64,000 nt of DNA from the NCBI RefSeq assembly GCF_001879715.1, contig NZ_MNBW01000007.1, positions 62,001 through 126,000 of the forward strand, written 5' to 3'. Shown in pieces: positions 1 through 8,924 of this stretch. The translations under genes and the position numbers were made by a program. This DNA comes from Nioella nitratireducens. Lineage in GTDB: Bacteria > Pseudomonadota > Alphaproteobacteria > Rhodobacterales > Rhodobacteraceae. Below the pieces are notes generated by a model. That model had not been told where the DNA came from, ran no database searches, and saw only the letters and a program-made list of their open reading frames with translations. Positions within the stretch are counted from its first letter, which is position 1; each line of letters opens with the position of its first letter.

Positions 1-236
1 TGGCCGCCGGACGTCACCAGATGCCGCTGATCACCATGGGGGCCACCATGGGGGGCCATGTACGCGTGGGGCTGGAAGACAGCCTGATGATCGCGCGGGG
101 GCAACTGGCCAAAACGAATGCCGAGCAGGTCGCCAAGATCCGCCGCATTGTCGAAGACCTTGGCCGAGAGGTTGCCACGCCGACCGAGGCGCGCGCCATG
201 CTGGACCTCAAGGGCGCGGACAGGACGGCGATCTGA
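1..236 (+). CDS. 3-keto-5-aminohexanoate cleavage enzyme family (BKACE, DUF849), C-terminal part
   Basis: This is the C-terminal 77 residues of a gene that begins before the window; the reading frame is open from base 3 and ends at TGA 234-236. The visible part contains GRHQ, then MGGHVRVGLEDSL and AEQVAKIRRI, which are hallmark segments of the BKACE family. These Zn-dependent TIM-barrel enzymes join a beta-keto acid and acetyl-CoA to give acetoacetate and a new CoA ester. The substrate cannot be read from this fragment. It is followed three bases later by the GNAT gene and then a deacetylase, so an amine-linked beta-keto acid is a reasonable guess (inference). Family assignment is fairly secure; the substrate is unknown. 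Confidence 0.85.
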   Translation, partial: AAGRHQMPLITMGATMGGHVRVGLEDSLMIARGQLAKTNAEQVAKIRRIVEDLGREVATPTEARAMLDLKGADRTAI

Positions 237-239
237 GCC

Positions 240-722
240 ATGGACACCGTGACAATCCGGCCCGTGGAAGAGGCCGACCTGCCCTTGCTGGACTCGGCGC
301 TGCGGGCGCTGTCGGACGATCTGGACGATCCGCATCGGGCGGGGATGAAGGCGCTGCGAGCCGCCGGGTTCGGCCCCTGCCCCGCCTTCCATGCCCTGCT
401 GGCGCTGGACGGGGCGGATATGGTCGGGGCGATCATGTTTTCGCCCGTGTTTTCCACGGTGCGCGGCGTGCCGGGGCTTTACGTGTCTGACCTCTGGGTG
501 TCGGACGCGGCGCGCGGCACGGGGCTGGGGCGGCGGTTGCTGGCGGCGGCGGCGGCGCGGGCCTGCGCGCTCTGGGGCGCGGGGTATTTGCGGCTCGATG
601 TCTATGACGACAGCGCGGGGGCGCAGGGGTTTTACAACCGATTGGGCCTGACACCGATGACGGGGCAGCAGACGCTGGCCCTGTCCGGCGACGGCTTTGA
701 CAGACTGAAAGGTGAGGCATGA
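240..722 (+). CDS. GNAT family N-acetyltransferase
   Basis: A 160-residue single-domain GNAT protein, the usual size for the family. The acetyl-CoA pyrophosphate-binding loop is visible as ARGTGLGRRLL (R/Q-x-x-G-x-G/A), preceded by the beta4 strand LYVSDLWV and followed by a C-terminal YDDSAGAQGFYNRLG segment typical of small amine acetyltransferases. It would transfer acetyl from acetyl-CoA to a primary amine in the cytoplasm. ATG 240 lies four bases after the previous stop, and its stop overlaps the next start as ATGA. It is therefore translationally coupled to a deacetylase-family enzyme. The substrate is not determined; pairing with an acetylpolyamine hydrolase hints at a polyamine-like amine. 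Confidence 0.88.
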   Translation: MDTVTIRPVEEADLPLLDSALRALSDDLDDPHRAGMKALRAAGFGPCPAFHALLALDGADMVGAIMFSPVFSTVRGVPGLYVSDLWVSDAARGTGLGRRLLAAAAARACALWGAGYLRLDVYDDSAGAQGFYNRLGLTPMTGQQTLALSGDGFDRLKGEA

Positions 723-1741
723 GAGCGATCTTCGACGACCGGCAGTGGCGCCACGACCCCAAGCATTTCATGGCCAACGGGGCGATCCTGCCCAACCCGG
801 AACAGCCCGCGCGCATCGACATCCTGCGCACCGGGGCGCAGGCGGCGGGCTGTGTGTTCGAGGCTCCGGCAGATGCCGGGCTTGGCCCCATTGCAGCGGT
901 TCACACGGCGGAATACCTGAGTTTCCTGCGCCACATCTACCCCCGCTGGCAGCGGATCGACGGCGCGGGCGAAGAGGTGATCCCCAATATCCACCCGGCC
1001 AACCGCAGCGACGGCTACCCGAAATCCGCCGTTGGGCAAGCGGGCTATCATCAGGCAGACACCGCCTGTCCGATTGCGGAGGGCACATGGGAGGCCGCGT
1101 ATTGGTCTGCACAATCGGCAATTACCGGGGCAGATCTGGTGACGGGCGGCGAGCGCGCGGCCTATGTCCTGTCGCGCCCGCCGGGGCATCATGCCTTTGC
1201 CGATCTGGCCGGCGGGTTCTGCTTTCTCAACAATTCCGGCATCGCCGCGGAACGCTTGCGCGCCAAGGGGTTACGGCCCGCGATCCTTGATGTGGACGTG
1301 CATCACGGCAATGGCACGCAGGGCATGTTCTACCGCCGGGGCGATGTGCTGACGGTCTCGATCCATGCCGATCCCGAGCGGTTCTACCCCTTCTTCTGGG
1401 GCCACGCGCAGGAACGTGGCGAAGCAGACGGGATGGGTGCGAACCTGAACCTGCCGCTGCGGCGCAAGACCGATGACGCGGGCTATCTCAAGACACTGGA
1501 TACGGCGCTGGACCGGATCACCAGTTTCGGGGCCGACGTGGTGGTGGTGGCGCTTGGCCTAGACGCCTTTGAAGGCGATCCTTTTCAAGGACTGGCCGTC
1601 ACGACGCCGGGCTTTGCCCGGATCGGCGCGGCGATTGCGGGGCTGGGGGTGCCGACGCTTTTCGTGCAGGAGGGCGGTTATATCTGCGACGGGCTGGGCG
1701 ACAACCTGACCAGCGTGCTGAGCGGGTTTCAGGGCGCCTGA
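719..1741 (+). CDS. Histone deacetylase / acetylpolyamine amidohydrolase family protein
   Basis: A 340-residue Zn-dependent amidohydrolase of the arginase/deacetylase superfamily. Visible active-site elements are the tandem His pair at about H157-H158 (PPGHHAF), the DVDVHHGNGT motif giving Zn ligands D193 and H195, the third ligand D282 (LGLDAFEGDP), and the catalytic Tyr at about 321 (EGGY). All expected residues are present, so it should be active. Bacterial members remove acetyl groups from acetylated polyamines or other small acetylamides. It is coupled by an ATGA overlap to the GNAT gene, so an acetyltransferase and a deacetylase are co-expressed. The exact substrate is unknown. Confidence 0.9.
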   Translation: MRAIFDDRQWRHDPKHFMANGAILPNPEQPARIDILRTGAQAAGCVFEAPADAGLGPIAAVHTAEYLSFLRHIYPRWQRIDGAGEEVIPNIHPANRSDGYPKSAVGQAGYHQADTACPIAEGTWEAAYWSAQSAITGADLVTGGERAAYVLSRPPGHHAFADLAGGFCFLNNSGIAAERLRAKGLRPAILDVDVHHGNGTQGMFYRRGDVLTVSIHADPERFYPFFWGHAQERGEADGMGANLNLPLRRKTDDAGYLKTLDTALDRITSFGADVVVVALGLDAFEGDPFQGLAVTTPGFARIGAAIAGLGVPTLFVQEGGYICDGLGDNLTSVLSGFQGA

Positions 1742-1744
1742 GGG

Positions 1745-2485
1745 TCAGCCCGTGACCACCTCGTAGACGAGCTTGGCAGACACCACGGCCAGCGCGATCT
1801 CGATCAGCAGGAAGAAGGCACGTTCCGGCAGGTGGCGGGTGATCCTGGACCCGCTCCACGCCCCCAGAAGGGCTGCGGGCGCAAGCCAGACCGCTTGCCC
1901 CGCGCTGTCCCAAGTGATTTGGCCCGCAAGAATAAAGGGAAGCACTTTCAGAAGGTTGACTGCCGAGAAGAAGATCGCGTTGGTGCCGAGATAGGTCATC
2001 TTCGACAGGCGCTGCGGTAACACGTAGCTTTGGTAAGGGGGGCCACCCGCGTGGGCGATATAGCTGGTGATGCCGGTCAGCGTGCCCCAGAAAACCCCGC
2101 GCGGCACATCGGCGGGCCGGGCCGGATGCTCTTGCCGTGAAAGGCGTTTTCGAACGGCATTGAAGAGGTAGTAGATCCCGATGGCCGCAACCAGCAGCTT
2201 CATGGTCCAGACCGGCACGAGGGTGACGGTGAAATAGGCAATCGCGATGCCGAGAATGGCGGGGGGCAGCAGGATGGCGAGGTTGCGGACCGAGAAGTCC
2301 TTGCGGAAGAGCCAGACCGCATACATGTCGGCCACGATATAGATCGGCAGCAGCAGCCCGGCGGCATGGGCGGGGTCCATGAACAGCGACATGAGCGGCA
2401 CCGAGAGGATCGCGATCATGGGGACGCCGCCCTTGGAAAGGCCCATCAGATAGGCGGCGATGAAGGCGACGATCCAGTAGTCCAT
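1745..2485 (-). CDS. TauE/SafE-type membrane permease
   Basis: A 246-residue, strongly hydrophobic inner-membrane protein with about eight predicted helices in two similar halves. The N-terminal half has the YLMGLSKGGVPM segment (G-x-x-x-G-G) and the second half has the YIAHAGGPPYQSY segment, both typical of the TauE/SafE (DUF81) family. Members export or import organic or sulfur-containing anions such as sulfite, sulfoacetate or sulfolactate; the substrate cannot be read here. It converges on the deacetylase-like gene (three bases between stops) and lies downstream of arsJ on the same strand. A 139-bp gap with an 11-bp repeat array separates it from arsJ, so membership in the arsenic operon is uncertain. 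Confidence 0.85.
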   Translation of the reverse strand: MDYWIVAFIAAYLMGLSKGGVPMIAILSVPLMSLFMDPAHAAGLLLPIYIVADMYAVWLFRKDFSVRNLAILLPPAILGIAIAYFTVTLVPVWTMKLLVAAIGIYYLFNAVRKRLSRQEHPARPADVPRGVFWGTLTGITSYIAHAGGPPYQSYVLPQRLSKMTYLGTNAIFFSAVNLLKVLPFILAGQITWDSAGQAVWLAPAALLGAWSGSRITRHLPERAFFLLIEIALAVVSAKLVYEVVTG

Positions 2486-2556
2486 GCGCGGTCCTGCTCT
2501 GCTCGACCGCAGGGCTACGGGGGATCGGGACGGGGTTCAAGGGGCCGTTGTCACCC

Positions 2557-2600
2557 GTACACCCCGCGTACACCCCCCGTGCACCCCCCGTACACCTGTT
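2557..2600. repeat. Array of four 11-bp GTACACCCC-type repeats
   Basis: Four head-to-tail 11-bp units start at 2557 (GTACACCCCGC), 2568 (GTACACCCCCC), 2579 (GTGCACCCCCC) and 2590 (GTACACCTGTT, degenerate). The period of 11 bp is close to one helical turn. The array lies downstream of arsJ and upstream of the TauE/SafE gene, both on the minus strand. A second array built from the same units is found at 30285-30322 in an equivalent position. The function is unknown. Confidence 0.85.
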
Positions 2601-2616
2601 TGGCGATTTTCGGGAT

Positions 2617-2636
2617 CGTGGCCGCTAGCGGCCACG
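2617..2636 (-). terminator. Perfect palindrome enclosing the arsJ stop codon; terminator-like
   Basis: A perfect 20-bp inverted repeat with arms CGTGGCCGC and GCGGCCACG flanks a central TA. The TAG stop of arsJ (2627-2625) sits at its centre, so the last three codons form one arm. It would make a very stable hairpin at the 3' end of the arsenic transcript. No long T-tract follows, so action as an intrinsic terminator or mRNA-end stabiliser is inference. Confidence 0.55.
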
Positions 2637-3869
2637 CCCCAGCCGGGACGCACCGAGCGCGCTGAGGGCAACCATCGCGGCGGCGGTGGCAAGGCAGAGC
2701 GGCAGCCCGCCGACCTGGTAGCTGGCCCCGGAGAGCACCGTGCCGAGCAGGCGGCCCGCCGCGTTGGCCATGTAGTAAAAGCCCACATCCATCGTCACCC
2801 GCTCGTCGCTGGTGAAGGCGAGGATCAGGTAGGAATGGAGCGAGGAATTCACCGCGAAGATCGCTCCGAAAACCAGCAGCCCGACGATCAGCGTGGCCGT
2901 CAGCCACGGGGCCGGGGCCCCGGCGATTTGCGTCAGGACGGCGAGGCTGGCAGGCACCACGATCAACGCCGCGACCCAGTGGCGCGCGGTGGCGACGATC
3001 TGCGTGGGCGACCGGTCGGCGGCCCGCAGGAGGCGGGGGGCCGACGCTTGCACCGCCCCGTAGAGAATGATCCAGAGCGCCATGAAGCTGCCGATGACGA
3101 AGAAGGCCGAACGATTTCCCGCCTCGGTCCCGTCCGATAGCACGGCGTAGAAATAGACCGGGATGCCCACCACGAACCACACGTCCCGTGCCCCGAACAG
3201 GAAGACGCGGGCGAAGCTGAGCCAGTTGATGTCGCGGTTCTTGGAAAAGACCTCTTTGAACTTCGCGTCCTTGCGGCCTACGGGCAGGCCCGCGGGCATC
3301 CGCAGCACGACCGTGACAAGGATCACCGCCAACACCGCCGCCATGCCGAGCACTGCCGCATGGAAGCCCGCCAGCGCCAGCAACGCAGCCCCCAGCAGGA
3401 AGCCAAGGCCCTTGACCGCGTTCTTGGAGCCGGTGAGCAGGGCGACCCATCGGAAGAGGCCGCCGCTTTCCTTGGGGGCTAAGAGCTTGACGGCGGATTT
3501 GGAGGACATCTTGGCCAGATCCTTGGCCACGCCCGAGGCCCCTTGCACCGCCATCACGAAGACGACCGAGGCCGCGACCGACCAGCCGGGGTCAAGCAAG
3601 GACAGCGCCAGCAGCGCGCCGACCTGAAGCGTCAGCCCGGCATAGAGTGTCGAGGTCAGGCCGAACCGCGCCGCGATCCAGCCCGCGCTGAGATTGGTGA
3701 CGACCCCCGCGATTTCGTAGAGCACGAAGAGGTAGGCCAGCTGCACCGGCGAGAAACCCAGCGTGTGGAAATGCAGGAGCACCAGCATCCGAAGCGCCCC
3801 GTCGGTCAGCATGAAGGCCCAGTAGGCCGCCGTCACCGCGACATAGGCGGCGAGGCCCTTTTGACTCAC
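2625..3869 (-). CDS. arsJ: Organoarsenical efflux MFS transporter ArsJ
   Basis: A 414-residue major facilitator with about twelve hydrophobic segments in the inner membrane. ArsJ exports 1-arseno-3-phosphoglycerate, an unstable product formed when GAPDH uses arsenate instead of phosphate; outside the cell it decays to arsenate. Assignment rests on family-like sequence ([19 protein letters not shown] near the N terminus, [16 protein letters not shown] in the central loop) and on the diagnostic pairing with a dedicated GAPDH gene immediately upstream. I chose the GTG at 3869-3867 because it overlaps the GAPDH stop as GTGA and gives a normal MFS N terminus; an upstream ATG at 3923 would add 18 polar residues inside the GAPDH gene. 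Confidence 0.92.
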   Translation of the reverse strand: MSQKGLAAYVAVTAAYWAFMLTDGALRMLVLLHFHTLGFSPVQLAYLFVLYEIAGVVTNLSAGWIAARFGLTSTLYAGLTLQVGALLALSLLDPGWSVAASVVFVMAVQGASGVAKDLAKMSSKSAVKLLAPKESGGLFRWVALLTGSKNAVKGLGFLLGAALLALAGFHAAVLGMAAVLAVILVTVVLRMPAGLPVGRKDAKFKEVFSKNRDINWLSFARVFLFGARDVWFVVGIPVYFYAVLSDGTEAGNRSAFFVIGSFMALWIILYGAVQASAPRLLRAADRSPTQIVATARHWVAALIVVPASLAVLTQIAGAPAPWLTATLIVGLLVFGAIFAVNSSLHSYLILAFTSDERVTMDVGFYYMANAAGRLLGTVLSGASYQVGGLPLCLATAAAMVALSALGASRLGRGR

Positions 3870-4864
3870 AAGCTCTCCCCCACCATCTGCGCCACGTCGG
3901 CGAGGCGATAGGCATAGCCCCATTCGTTGTCATACCACGCATAGACCTTCAGTTGCGTGCCATTGACGACCATGGTCGAGGGCGCGTCGACGATCGAGGA
4001 GCGGTCGTCATTGGTGTAGTCGGTCGAGACGAGGGGGCGGGTTTCGTAGCCGAGGATGCCCTTGAGATCGCCGTTTGCAGCGGCCTCGAAGGCGGCGTTG
4101 ACCTCCTCTACCGTGACGGGGCGATCCAGCTCGAACACCATGTCGGTCAGCGAGGCATTCAACAGCGGCACCCGCACGGCATGGCCGTTCAGCTTGCCGG
4201 TCAATTCGGGGTAGATCAGCGTGATCGCGGTGGCGCTGCCCGTGGTCGTGGGGATCAGCGAATTCAGCGCCGACCGCGCACGGCGCAGGTCCTTGGCGGG
4301 GCGGTCCACGATGGTTTGCGTGTTGGTCACGTCGTGGATCGTGGTGATGGAGCCGTGCTTGATGCCGAAGGTTTCGTGCACGACCTTGACCACTGGCGCG
4401 ATGCAGTTCGTGGTGCAACTGGCCGCTGTCACGATATCATGCGCCGCCGGGTCATAATCGTGATTGTTGACGCCGTAGACGATATTGGCCGTGGGGCCAT
4501 CCTTGACCGGGGCGGAGACGACCACCTTTTTCACGCCCGCCGCGAAATAGGGGGCAAGCCTGGCCTCGGACTTGAAGACGCCGGTGCAGTCGATGACCAC
4601 ATCGACGCCCTCAAGCGGCAGGTTTTCAAGGTTGCGCTCGTTCAGGACCGGCAGGCGGGTGCCGTCGATGGTAATGCTGTCCGCATCATGGGCGAAACTG
4701 GCGCGCCAGCGGCCATGGACGGTGTCGAATTCCAGCAGATGCGCGTGCATTTCCGGATCGCCCACGACGTCGTTGATCCAGGCGATCTTGGCGCCACGTT
4801 CGAGCAGGGGGCGCAGCGCGAGCTTGCCAATCCGGCCCAGGCCGTTCAGGGCGTAGGTGGTCAT
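3866..4864 (-). CDS. ArsJ-associated glyceraldehyde-3-phosphate dehydrogenase
   Basis: A 332-residue GAPDH of normal length. Visible features are the NAD-binding [11 protein letters not shown] segment at residues 5-15, the catalytic Cys150 in the SCTTNC motif and His177 in TTIHDVT. In ars operons this type of GAPDH makes 1-arseno-3-phosphoglycerate from arsenate and glyceraldehyde-3-phosphate, and ArsJ exports the product, giving arsenate resistance without reduction. The assignment as the arsenic version rather than the glycolytic gene rests on context: it lies between arsRC and arsJ with ATGA and GTGA overlaps on both sides. It could also contribute to central metabolism. Confidence 0.92.
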   Translation of the reverse strand: MTTYALNGLGRIGKLALRPLLERGAKIAWINDVVGDPEMHAHLLEFDTVHGRWRASFAHDADSITIDGTRLPVLNERNLENLPLEGVDVVIDCTGVFKSEARLAPYFAAGVKKVVVSAPVKDGPTANIVYGVNNHDYDPAAHDIVTAASCTTNCIAPVVKVVHETFGIKHGSITTIHDVTNTQTIVDRPAKDLRRARSALNSLIPTTTGSATAITLIYPELTGKLNGHAVRVPLLNASLTDMVFELDRPVTVEEVNAAFEAAANGDLKGILGYETRPLVSTDYTNDDRSSIVDAPSTMVVNGTQLKVYAWYDNEWGYAYRLADVAQMVGESL

Positions 4865-5706
4865 GCGGTGTCTCCTTCAAGGTTGGAAGCGCCGATGCTG
4901 TCGATCTCGCCTTGCAGCGAAATCCGGTCGAGGGCGTCCAGCGGCAGCGCGGTGAACAGGGTGATCCGGTTCTTGAGCGCGCCATAGGCCAGTTGGAAGG
5001 CGAGGCGTTGTTCCGCCTCGGTGCCGGTGGCCTTGACAGGGTCGGGCATACCCCAATGGGCACTGAGCGGCTGACCTTCCCAGACCGGGCACTCCTCGTT
5101 CGCGGCCTGATCGCAGACGGTGAAGACAAAATCGAGCGCCGGGGCGTCGGGGCCCTGAAACTCCGACACGTTCTTGGCGCGCAGGTGGCTGGTGTCATGG
5201 CCCTTGTTTTGCAGCATCTCGACGGCGAAGGGGTTGAGCTCGGAATAGGGTTTGGTCCCGGCCGAGAAGACCTCGAACCGGTCGCCGGCCATGTCCCGCA
5301 GGATGGATTCGGCAAAGATGGAGCGGGCGGAATTGCCGGTGCAGATGAACAGGACAGTGTATTTCCGGTCGGCCATGGGGGTGTCTCCGTTGGCGTGAGG
5401 GAGGGGCATGGGCGGGCACAGGTCGGGGCGCCCTCGGCAACACTCGTTGAACAGGAACCCGACCAGTGCCTGCGCGGTGCCGATCTCGGCCCGGTAGCGC
5501 AGCGAGGTGCCCTGCCGCGCCTGCCCGATCAGCCCCGACTCGCGCAAGCTGGCGAGATAGGCCGACGCCGTGGACGCCTTGAGGTCGAGCGCCGCCGCGA
5601 TTTCGCCCGCCGGGACCGCATCGGGATAGCGGCGCATGAGCAGCCGGAAGACGCCATTGCGGCCCGCGTGGGCAAGGGTGGCCAGTTGGTCGAGTTCTTT
5701 TTCCAT
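4861..5706 (-). CDS. Fused ArsR repressor and ArsC arsenate reductase
   Basis: A 281-residue two-domain protein. Residues 1-100 are an ArsR-type winged helix, with recognition helix near [15 protein letters not shown] and a probable As(III) site made of C89, C90 and C97 ([10 protein letters not shown]). Residues 114-281 are a low-molecular-weight-phosphatase-type arsenate reductase with nucleophile C122 and R128 ([10 protein letters not shown]5R) and further cysteines C198 and C206 for the disulfide relay. The fusion couples arsenite sensing to arsenite production. The ATG at 5706 is the only in-frame ATG at the N terminus, has no Shine-Dalgarno sequence, and lies inside the operator palindrome. 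An internal Met111 precedes the ArsC domain and could give free ArsC. The 3' end overlaps GAPDH as ATGA. Confidence 0.93.
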   Translation of the reverse strand: MEKELDQLATLAHAGRNGVFRLLMRRYPDAVPAGEIAAALDLKASTASAYLASLRESGLIGQARQGTSLRYRAEIGTAQALVGFLFNECCRGRPDLCPPMPLPHANGDTPMADRKYTVLFICTGNSARSIFAESILRDMAGDRFEVFSAGTKPYSELNPFAVEMLQNKGHDTSHLRAKNVSEFQGPDAPALDFVFTVCDQAANEECPVWEGQPLSAHWGMPDPVKATGTEAEQRLAFQLAYGALKNRITLFTALPLDALDRISLQGEIDSIGASNLEGDTA

Positions 5707-5724
5707 ATTTCATGAATTATGGAA
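5701..5724. promoter_or_regulatory. Probable ArsR operator covering the arsRC start codon
   Basis: A 24-bp near-perfect palindrome (11 of 12 pairs match) with outer arms TTCCATA and TATGGAA and an inner palindrome TTCATGAA. It is the most AT-rich, symmetric site in the divergent region and includes the arsRC ATG (5706-5704). On the minus strand a -10-like CATAAT lies within it. Binding here would block the arsRC promoter, consistent with autoregulation by ArsR proteins. Confidence 0.7.
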
Positions 5725-5794
5725 TTAAATGTGAGTCGGCTACCCTCTTTCGGACCATGACAGGCAATTTTCACAGAAAGATCACAACACGATC

Positions 5795-5820
5795 TTCAAG
5801 CTTGAAACTTTAAGCTTGAA
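5795..5820. promoter_or_regulatory. Paired AAGCTT-centred dyads, probable MarR operator for the aminobenzoate operon
   Basis: TTCAAGCTTGAA (5795-5806) is a perfect 12-bp palindrome. It is followed 14 bp centre-to-centre by TTTAAGCTTGAA (5809-5820), a near-perfect copy. The pair sits 70-95 bp before the first gene of the aromatic operon and overlaps -35-like TTGAAA sequences. A MarR-family regulator is encoded as the third gene of that operon, and MarR proteins bind such AT-rich dyads. That the MarR protein binds here is inference. Confidence 0.6.
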
Positions 5821-5889
5821 ATAAGTGCTGGCACCGGTAGCCTTTCTCCATCACGACTCATGCGTGTCAAGGGAAAGGACTGCATCCCC

Positions 5890-8187
5890 ATGAAGGTCAT
5901 CTGTCTCGGTGGCGGCCCTGCGGGGCTCTATTTCGCAATCAGCATGAAGCTGCGCGATCCCTCGCATGAGATCACGGTGCTGGAACGCAACCGCGCCAAC
6001 GACACGTTCGGCTGGGGCGTGGTGCTGTCGGATGACGCGCTGAGCCGGATGGAAACCAACGACCCCAAGTCGACACGGGCGATCCGCGATCACTTCGCCT
6101 ATTGGGACGATATCGCGGTGGTGCATGACGGGGTGCGCACGGTTTCGGGCGGGCATGGCTTCGCCGGGATTGGGCGCAAGCAAATGCTGATCCTGTTGCA
6201 GGAGCGGGCGCGCGAGTTGGGAATCGACCTGCGATTTGAGACCGAGTTCGAGAGCGCCGAGACCTATCGCCGCGACTATGACCTCGTGGTCGCGACAGAC
6301 GGGATCAATTCGCGCGTGCGCAGCGAATATGTGGACGTGTTCCAGCCCGATATCGACACAAGGCTGTGCAAGTTCGTCTGGCTGGGCACGCATCAGAAAT
6401 TCGACGATGCCTTTACCTTCATCTTCGAGAAGACCGCGCATGGCTGGATGTGGGCGCATGTCTACCAGTTCGATGAAAACACCGCGACCTTCATCGTCGA
6501 ATGCCTGCCCGAGACATGGGACGCGTGGGGCTTCGAGGACATGACCAAGGAGGACACGGTCGAAACCTGCCGCAAGGTGTTTGAACGGCATCTGGACGGG
6601 CACAAGTTGATGTCGAACGCCGAGCATTTGCGCGGGTCCGCCGTCTGGATGCAGTTCCCCCGCGTGATCTGCGAGAAATGGTACCATGAGAACGTGGTGC
6701 TGATGGGCGACGCGGCGGCGACGGCGCATTTTTCCATCGGCTCGGGGTCGCGGCTGGCCTTTGACAGCGCGATTGCGTTGGCCGAATACCTGCATTCCGA
6801 ACCGACGATGCAGCAAGCCTTTGAACGCTACCAGGAAGAGCGGCGGCTGGAAGTGCTGCGCCTGCAATCGGCGGCGCGCAATTCGCTGGAATGGTTCGAG
6901 GAGGTGGAGCGCTATCTGGATCAGGACCCGGTGCAGTTCAATTACAACCTGCTGACGCGAAGCCAGCGGATTTCCCATGAAAACCTGCGCCTGCGCGATC
7001 CCGACTGGCTGGAAAGCGCGGAGCGGTGGTTCATGGATCAGGCCGGTCTGCCCGCCGACGCGCCGCATCGCACGCCCATGTTCACGCCGTTCAAACTGCG
7101 CGACATGGCGCTGAAAAACCGCGTCGTGGTGTCGCCCATGGCGCAGTACAAGGCCGTGGAAGGCTGCCCGACCGACTGGCATTTCGTGCATTACGCCGAG
7201 CGGGCCAAGGGCGGTGCGGGCCTTGTCTATACCGAGATGACCTGCGTCAGCCCCGAGGGGCGGATCACGCCGGGCTGTCCGGGGCTTTATGCGCCGGAGC
7301 ATGAAGCCGCGTGGCAACGACTGGTCGATTTCGTCCATGCAGAGACCGAAGCCCGCATCTGCTGCCAGATCGGACATTCGGGGCGCAAAGGGTCGACCCA
7401 GCTTGGCTGGGAAGAGATGGACGCGCCGCTGAAGGACGGTAACTGGGAGGTCATGTCGGCCTCGCCGGTCGCGTGGTCCGACCGCAACCCGACCCCGCGC
7501 GAAATGATGGGGTCGGATATGGACAGGGTCATATCGGAATTCGTCCGATCGACCGAGATGGCGGCGCGGGCAGGCTTCGACATGATCGAATTGCACGCGG
7601 CCCATGGCTACCTGATTTCATCCTTCATCTCGCCGGTGTCGAACCAACGGACCGACGCCTATGGCGGATCGCTGGAAAACCGGATGCGCTACCCGTTGGA
7701 GGTCTTTGCCGCCATGCGCGCGGCGTGGCCCGAGGACAAGCCCATGTCGGTGCGGATTTCGGCAAACGATTGGGTAGGCGCAGACGGCGTGACCCCGGAA
7801 GAGGCCGTCGAGATCGCGCGCATGTTCCGCGATGCGGGCGCGGATATCGTGGACGTGTCGGCAGGCCAGACCAGCACCGAGGCCAAGCCGATCTATGGCC
7901 GCATGTTCCAGACGCCGTTTTCCAACCGCATCCGCAACGAGTTGGACATGCCGACGATGGCCGTGGGCAATATCTACGAAACCGACCACGTGAACTCGAT
8001 CCTCATGGCGGGGCGGGCCGATCTGGTCTGCCTCGCCCGGCCGCACCTGGCCGATCCTTACTGGACACTGCACGCGGGCGTGGCGCTGAACGATACCAGC
8101 ACGCGTTGGCCTGATCCTTACCTGCCGGGGCGCGATCAGGCCTACCGTTTGCAGGAGAAGAAGGCACAGGAGGAGATCCGGGCATGA
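5890..8187 (+). CDS. Bifunctional FAD monooxygenase / FMN reductase, 2-aminobenzoyl-CoA monooxygenase/reductase type
   Basis: A 765-residue fusion. Residues 1-380 are a flavin hydroxylase with the FAD-binding [10 protein letters not shown] at the N terminus, [11 protein letters not shown] near 135 and [19 protein letters not shown] near 270. Residues from about 392 are an old-yellow-enzyme-type domain ([41 protein letters not shown]). This architecture is that of 2-aminobenzoyl-CoA monooxygenase/reductase of Azoarcus evansii, which hydroxylates at C5 and then reduces the ring; the hydroxylase half also resembles salicylyl-CoA 5-hydroxylase. I chose ATG 5890 over 5860 because it starts directly at the Rossmann strand. 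The downstream CoA ligase and beta-oxidation genes support the aminobenzoate role. Confidence 0.88.
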   Translation: MKVICLGGGPAGLYFAISMKLRDPSHEITVLERNRANDTFGWGVVLSDDALSRMETNDPKSTRAIRDHFAYWDDIAVVHDGVRTVSGGHGFAGIGRKQMLILLQERARELGIDLRFETEFESAETYRRDYDLVVATDGINSRVRSEYVDVFQPDIDTRLCKFVWLGTHQKFDDAFTFIFEKTAHGWMWAHVYQFDENTATFIVECLPETWDAWGFEDMTKEDTVETCRKVFERHLDGHKLMSNAEHLRGSAVWMQFPRVICEKWYHENVVLMGDAAATAHFSIGSGSRLAFDSAIALAEYLHSEPTMQQAFERYQEERRLEVLRLQSAARNSLEWFEEVERYLDQDPVQFNYNLLTRSQRISHENLRLRDPDWLESAERWFMDQAGLPADAPHRTPMFTPFKLRDMALKNRVVVSPMAQYKAVEGCPTDWHFVHYAERAKGGAGLVYTEMTCVSPEGRITPGCPGLYAPEHEAAWQRLVDFVHAETEARICCQIGHSGRKGSTQLGWEEMDAPLKDGNWEVMSASPVAWSDRNPTPREMMGSDMDRVISEFVRSTEMAARAGFDMIELHAAHGYLISSFISPVSNQRTDAYGGSLENRMRYPLEVFAAMRAAWPEDKPMSVRISANDWVGADGVTPEEAVEIARMFRDAGADIVDVSAGQTSTEAKPIYGRMFQTPFSNRIRNELDMPTMAVGNIYETDHVNSILMAGRADLVCLARPHLADPYWTLHAGVALNDTSTRWPDPYLPGRDQAYRLQEKKAQEEIRA

Positions 8188-8924
8188 CCCTTTCCGGCAA
8201 ACGCGTTCTGATCACCGGCGGCGGCACCGGCGTTGGCGCCGCCTTGGCGAGGGGCTTTGCGCAGGCCGGGGCCGACGTGGTGGTGGCGGGGCGCCGAGAG
8301 GAACCGCTGGCCAAGGTCGCCGCAGAGGCCAAGACCATTCGCCCGGTGGTGGCGGATGTGCGCGACGAAGCCTCGGTGCGGGCCATGTTCGAGACGGCCG
8401 GCCCCTGCGACGTGGTGATTGCCAATGCGGGCGCGGCCTCGTCCAGCCCGTTCGCGGAAACCTCGTTGGACGCGTTTCAGGCGATGATGGCGGTCAACCT
8501 GACCGGCACGTTCCTGACCTTCCGCGAAGGGCTGGCGCGGATGCCGGGCTGGGGACGGCTGATTGCCGTGGCCTCGACCGCTGGTCTCAAAGGGTATCGC
8601 TATGTCGCGCCCTATGCGGCGGCAAAACACGGGGTGGTCGGACTGGTCCGGTCGCTGGCGTTGGAGGTGGCGCGGCGGCCGGTGACCGTGAACGCGCTCT
8701 GCCCCGGATTTCTGGACACCGAGATGACGGACCGTTCGGTCGCCACGATCCGCGAGAACACCGGCATGAGCGAGGACGACGCCCGCAAGGCGTTGGCCGC
8801 GAACAACCCACAGCGGCGGCTGATCCAACCGTCCGAGGTGACGGCGGCGGCGCTTTGGCTTTGCGGTGCAGGGTCCGACGGCGTGAACGGTCATGCCCTG
8901 TCGATTTCCGGAGGAGAGGTCTGA
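8184..8924 (+). CDS. SDR family oxidoreductase
   Basis: A 246-residue classical short-chain dehydrogenase. The cofactor motif is TGGGTGVG at residues 11-18, NAG at 81-83, and the catalytic triad S131, Y144 and K148 (YAAAK) is intact. It overlaps the monooxygenase stop as ATGA. In an aromatic-CoA operon a likely job is oxidation of a hydroxyacyl-CoA or reduction of a ring ketone formed after the monooxygenase/reductase step. The exact step cannot be assigned from sequence. Confidence 0.88.
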   Translation: MTLSGKRVLITGGGTGVGAALARGFAQAGADVVVAGRREEPLAKVAAEAKTIRPVVADVRDEASVRAMFETAGPCDVVIANAGAASSSPFAETSLDAFQAMMAVNLTGTFLTFREGLARMPGWGRLIAVASTAGLKGYRYVAPYAAAKHGVVGLVRSLALEVARRPVTVNALCPGFLDTEMTDRSVATIRENTGMSEDDARKALAANNPQRRLIQPSEVTAAALWLCGAGSDGVNGHALSISGGEV

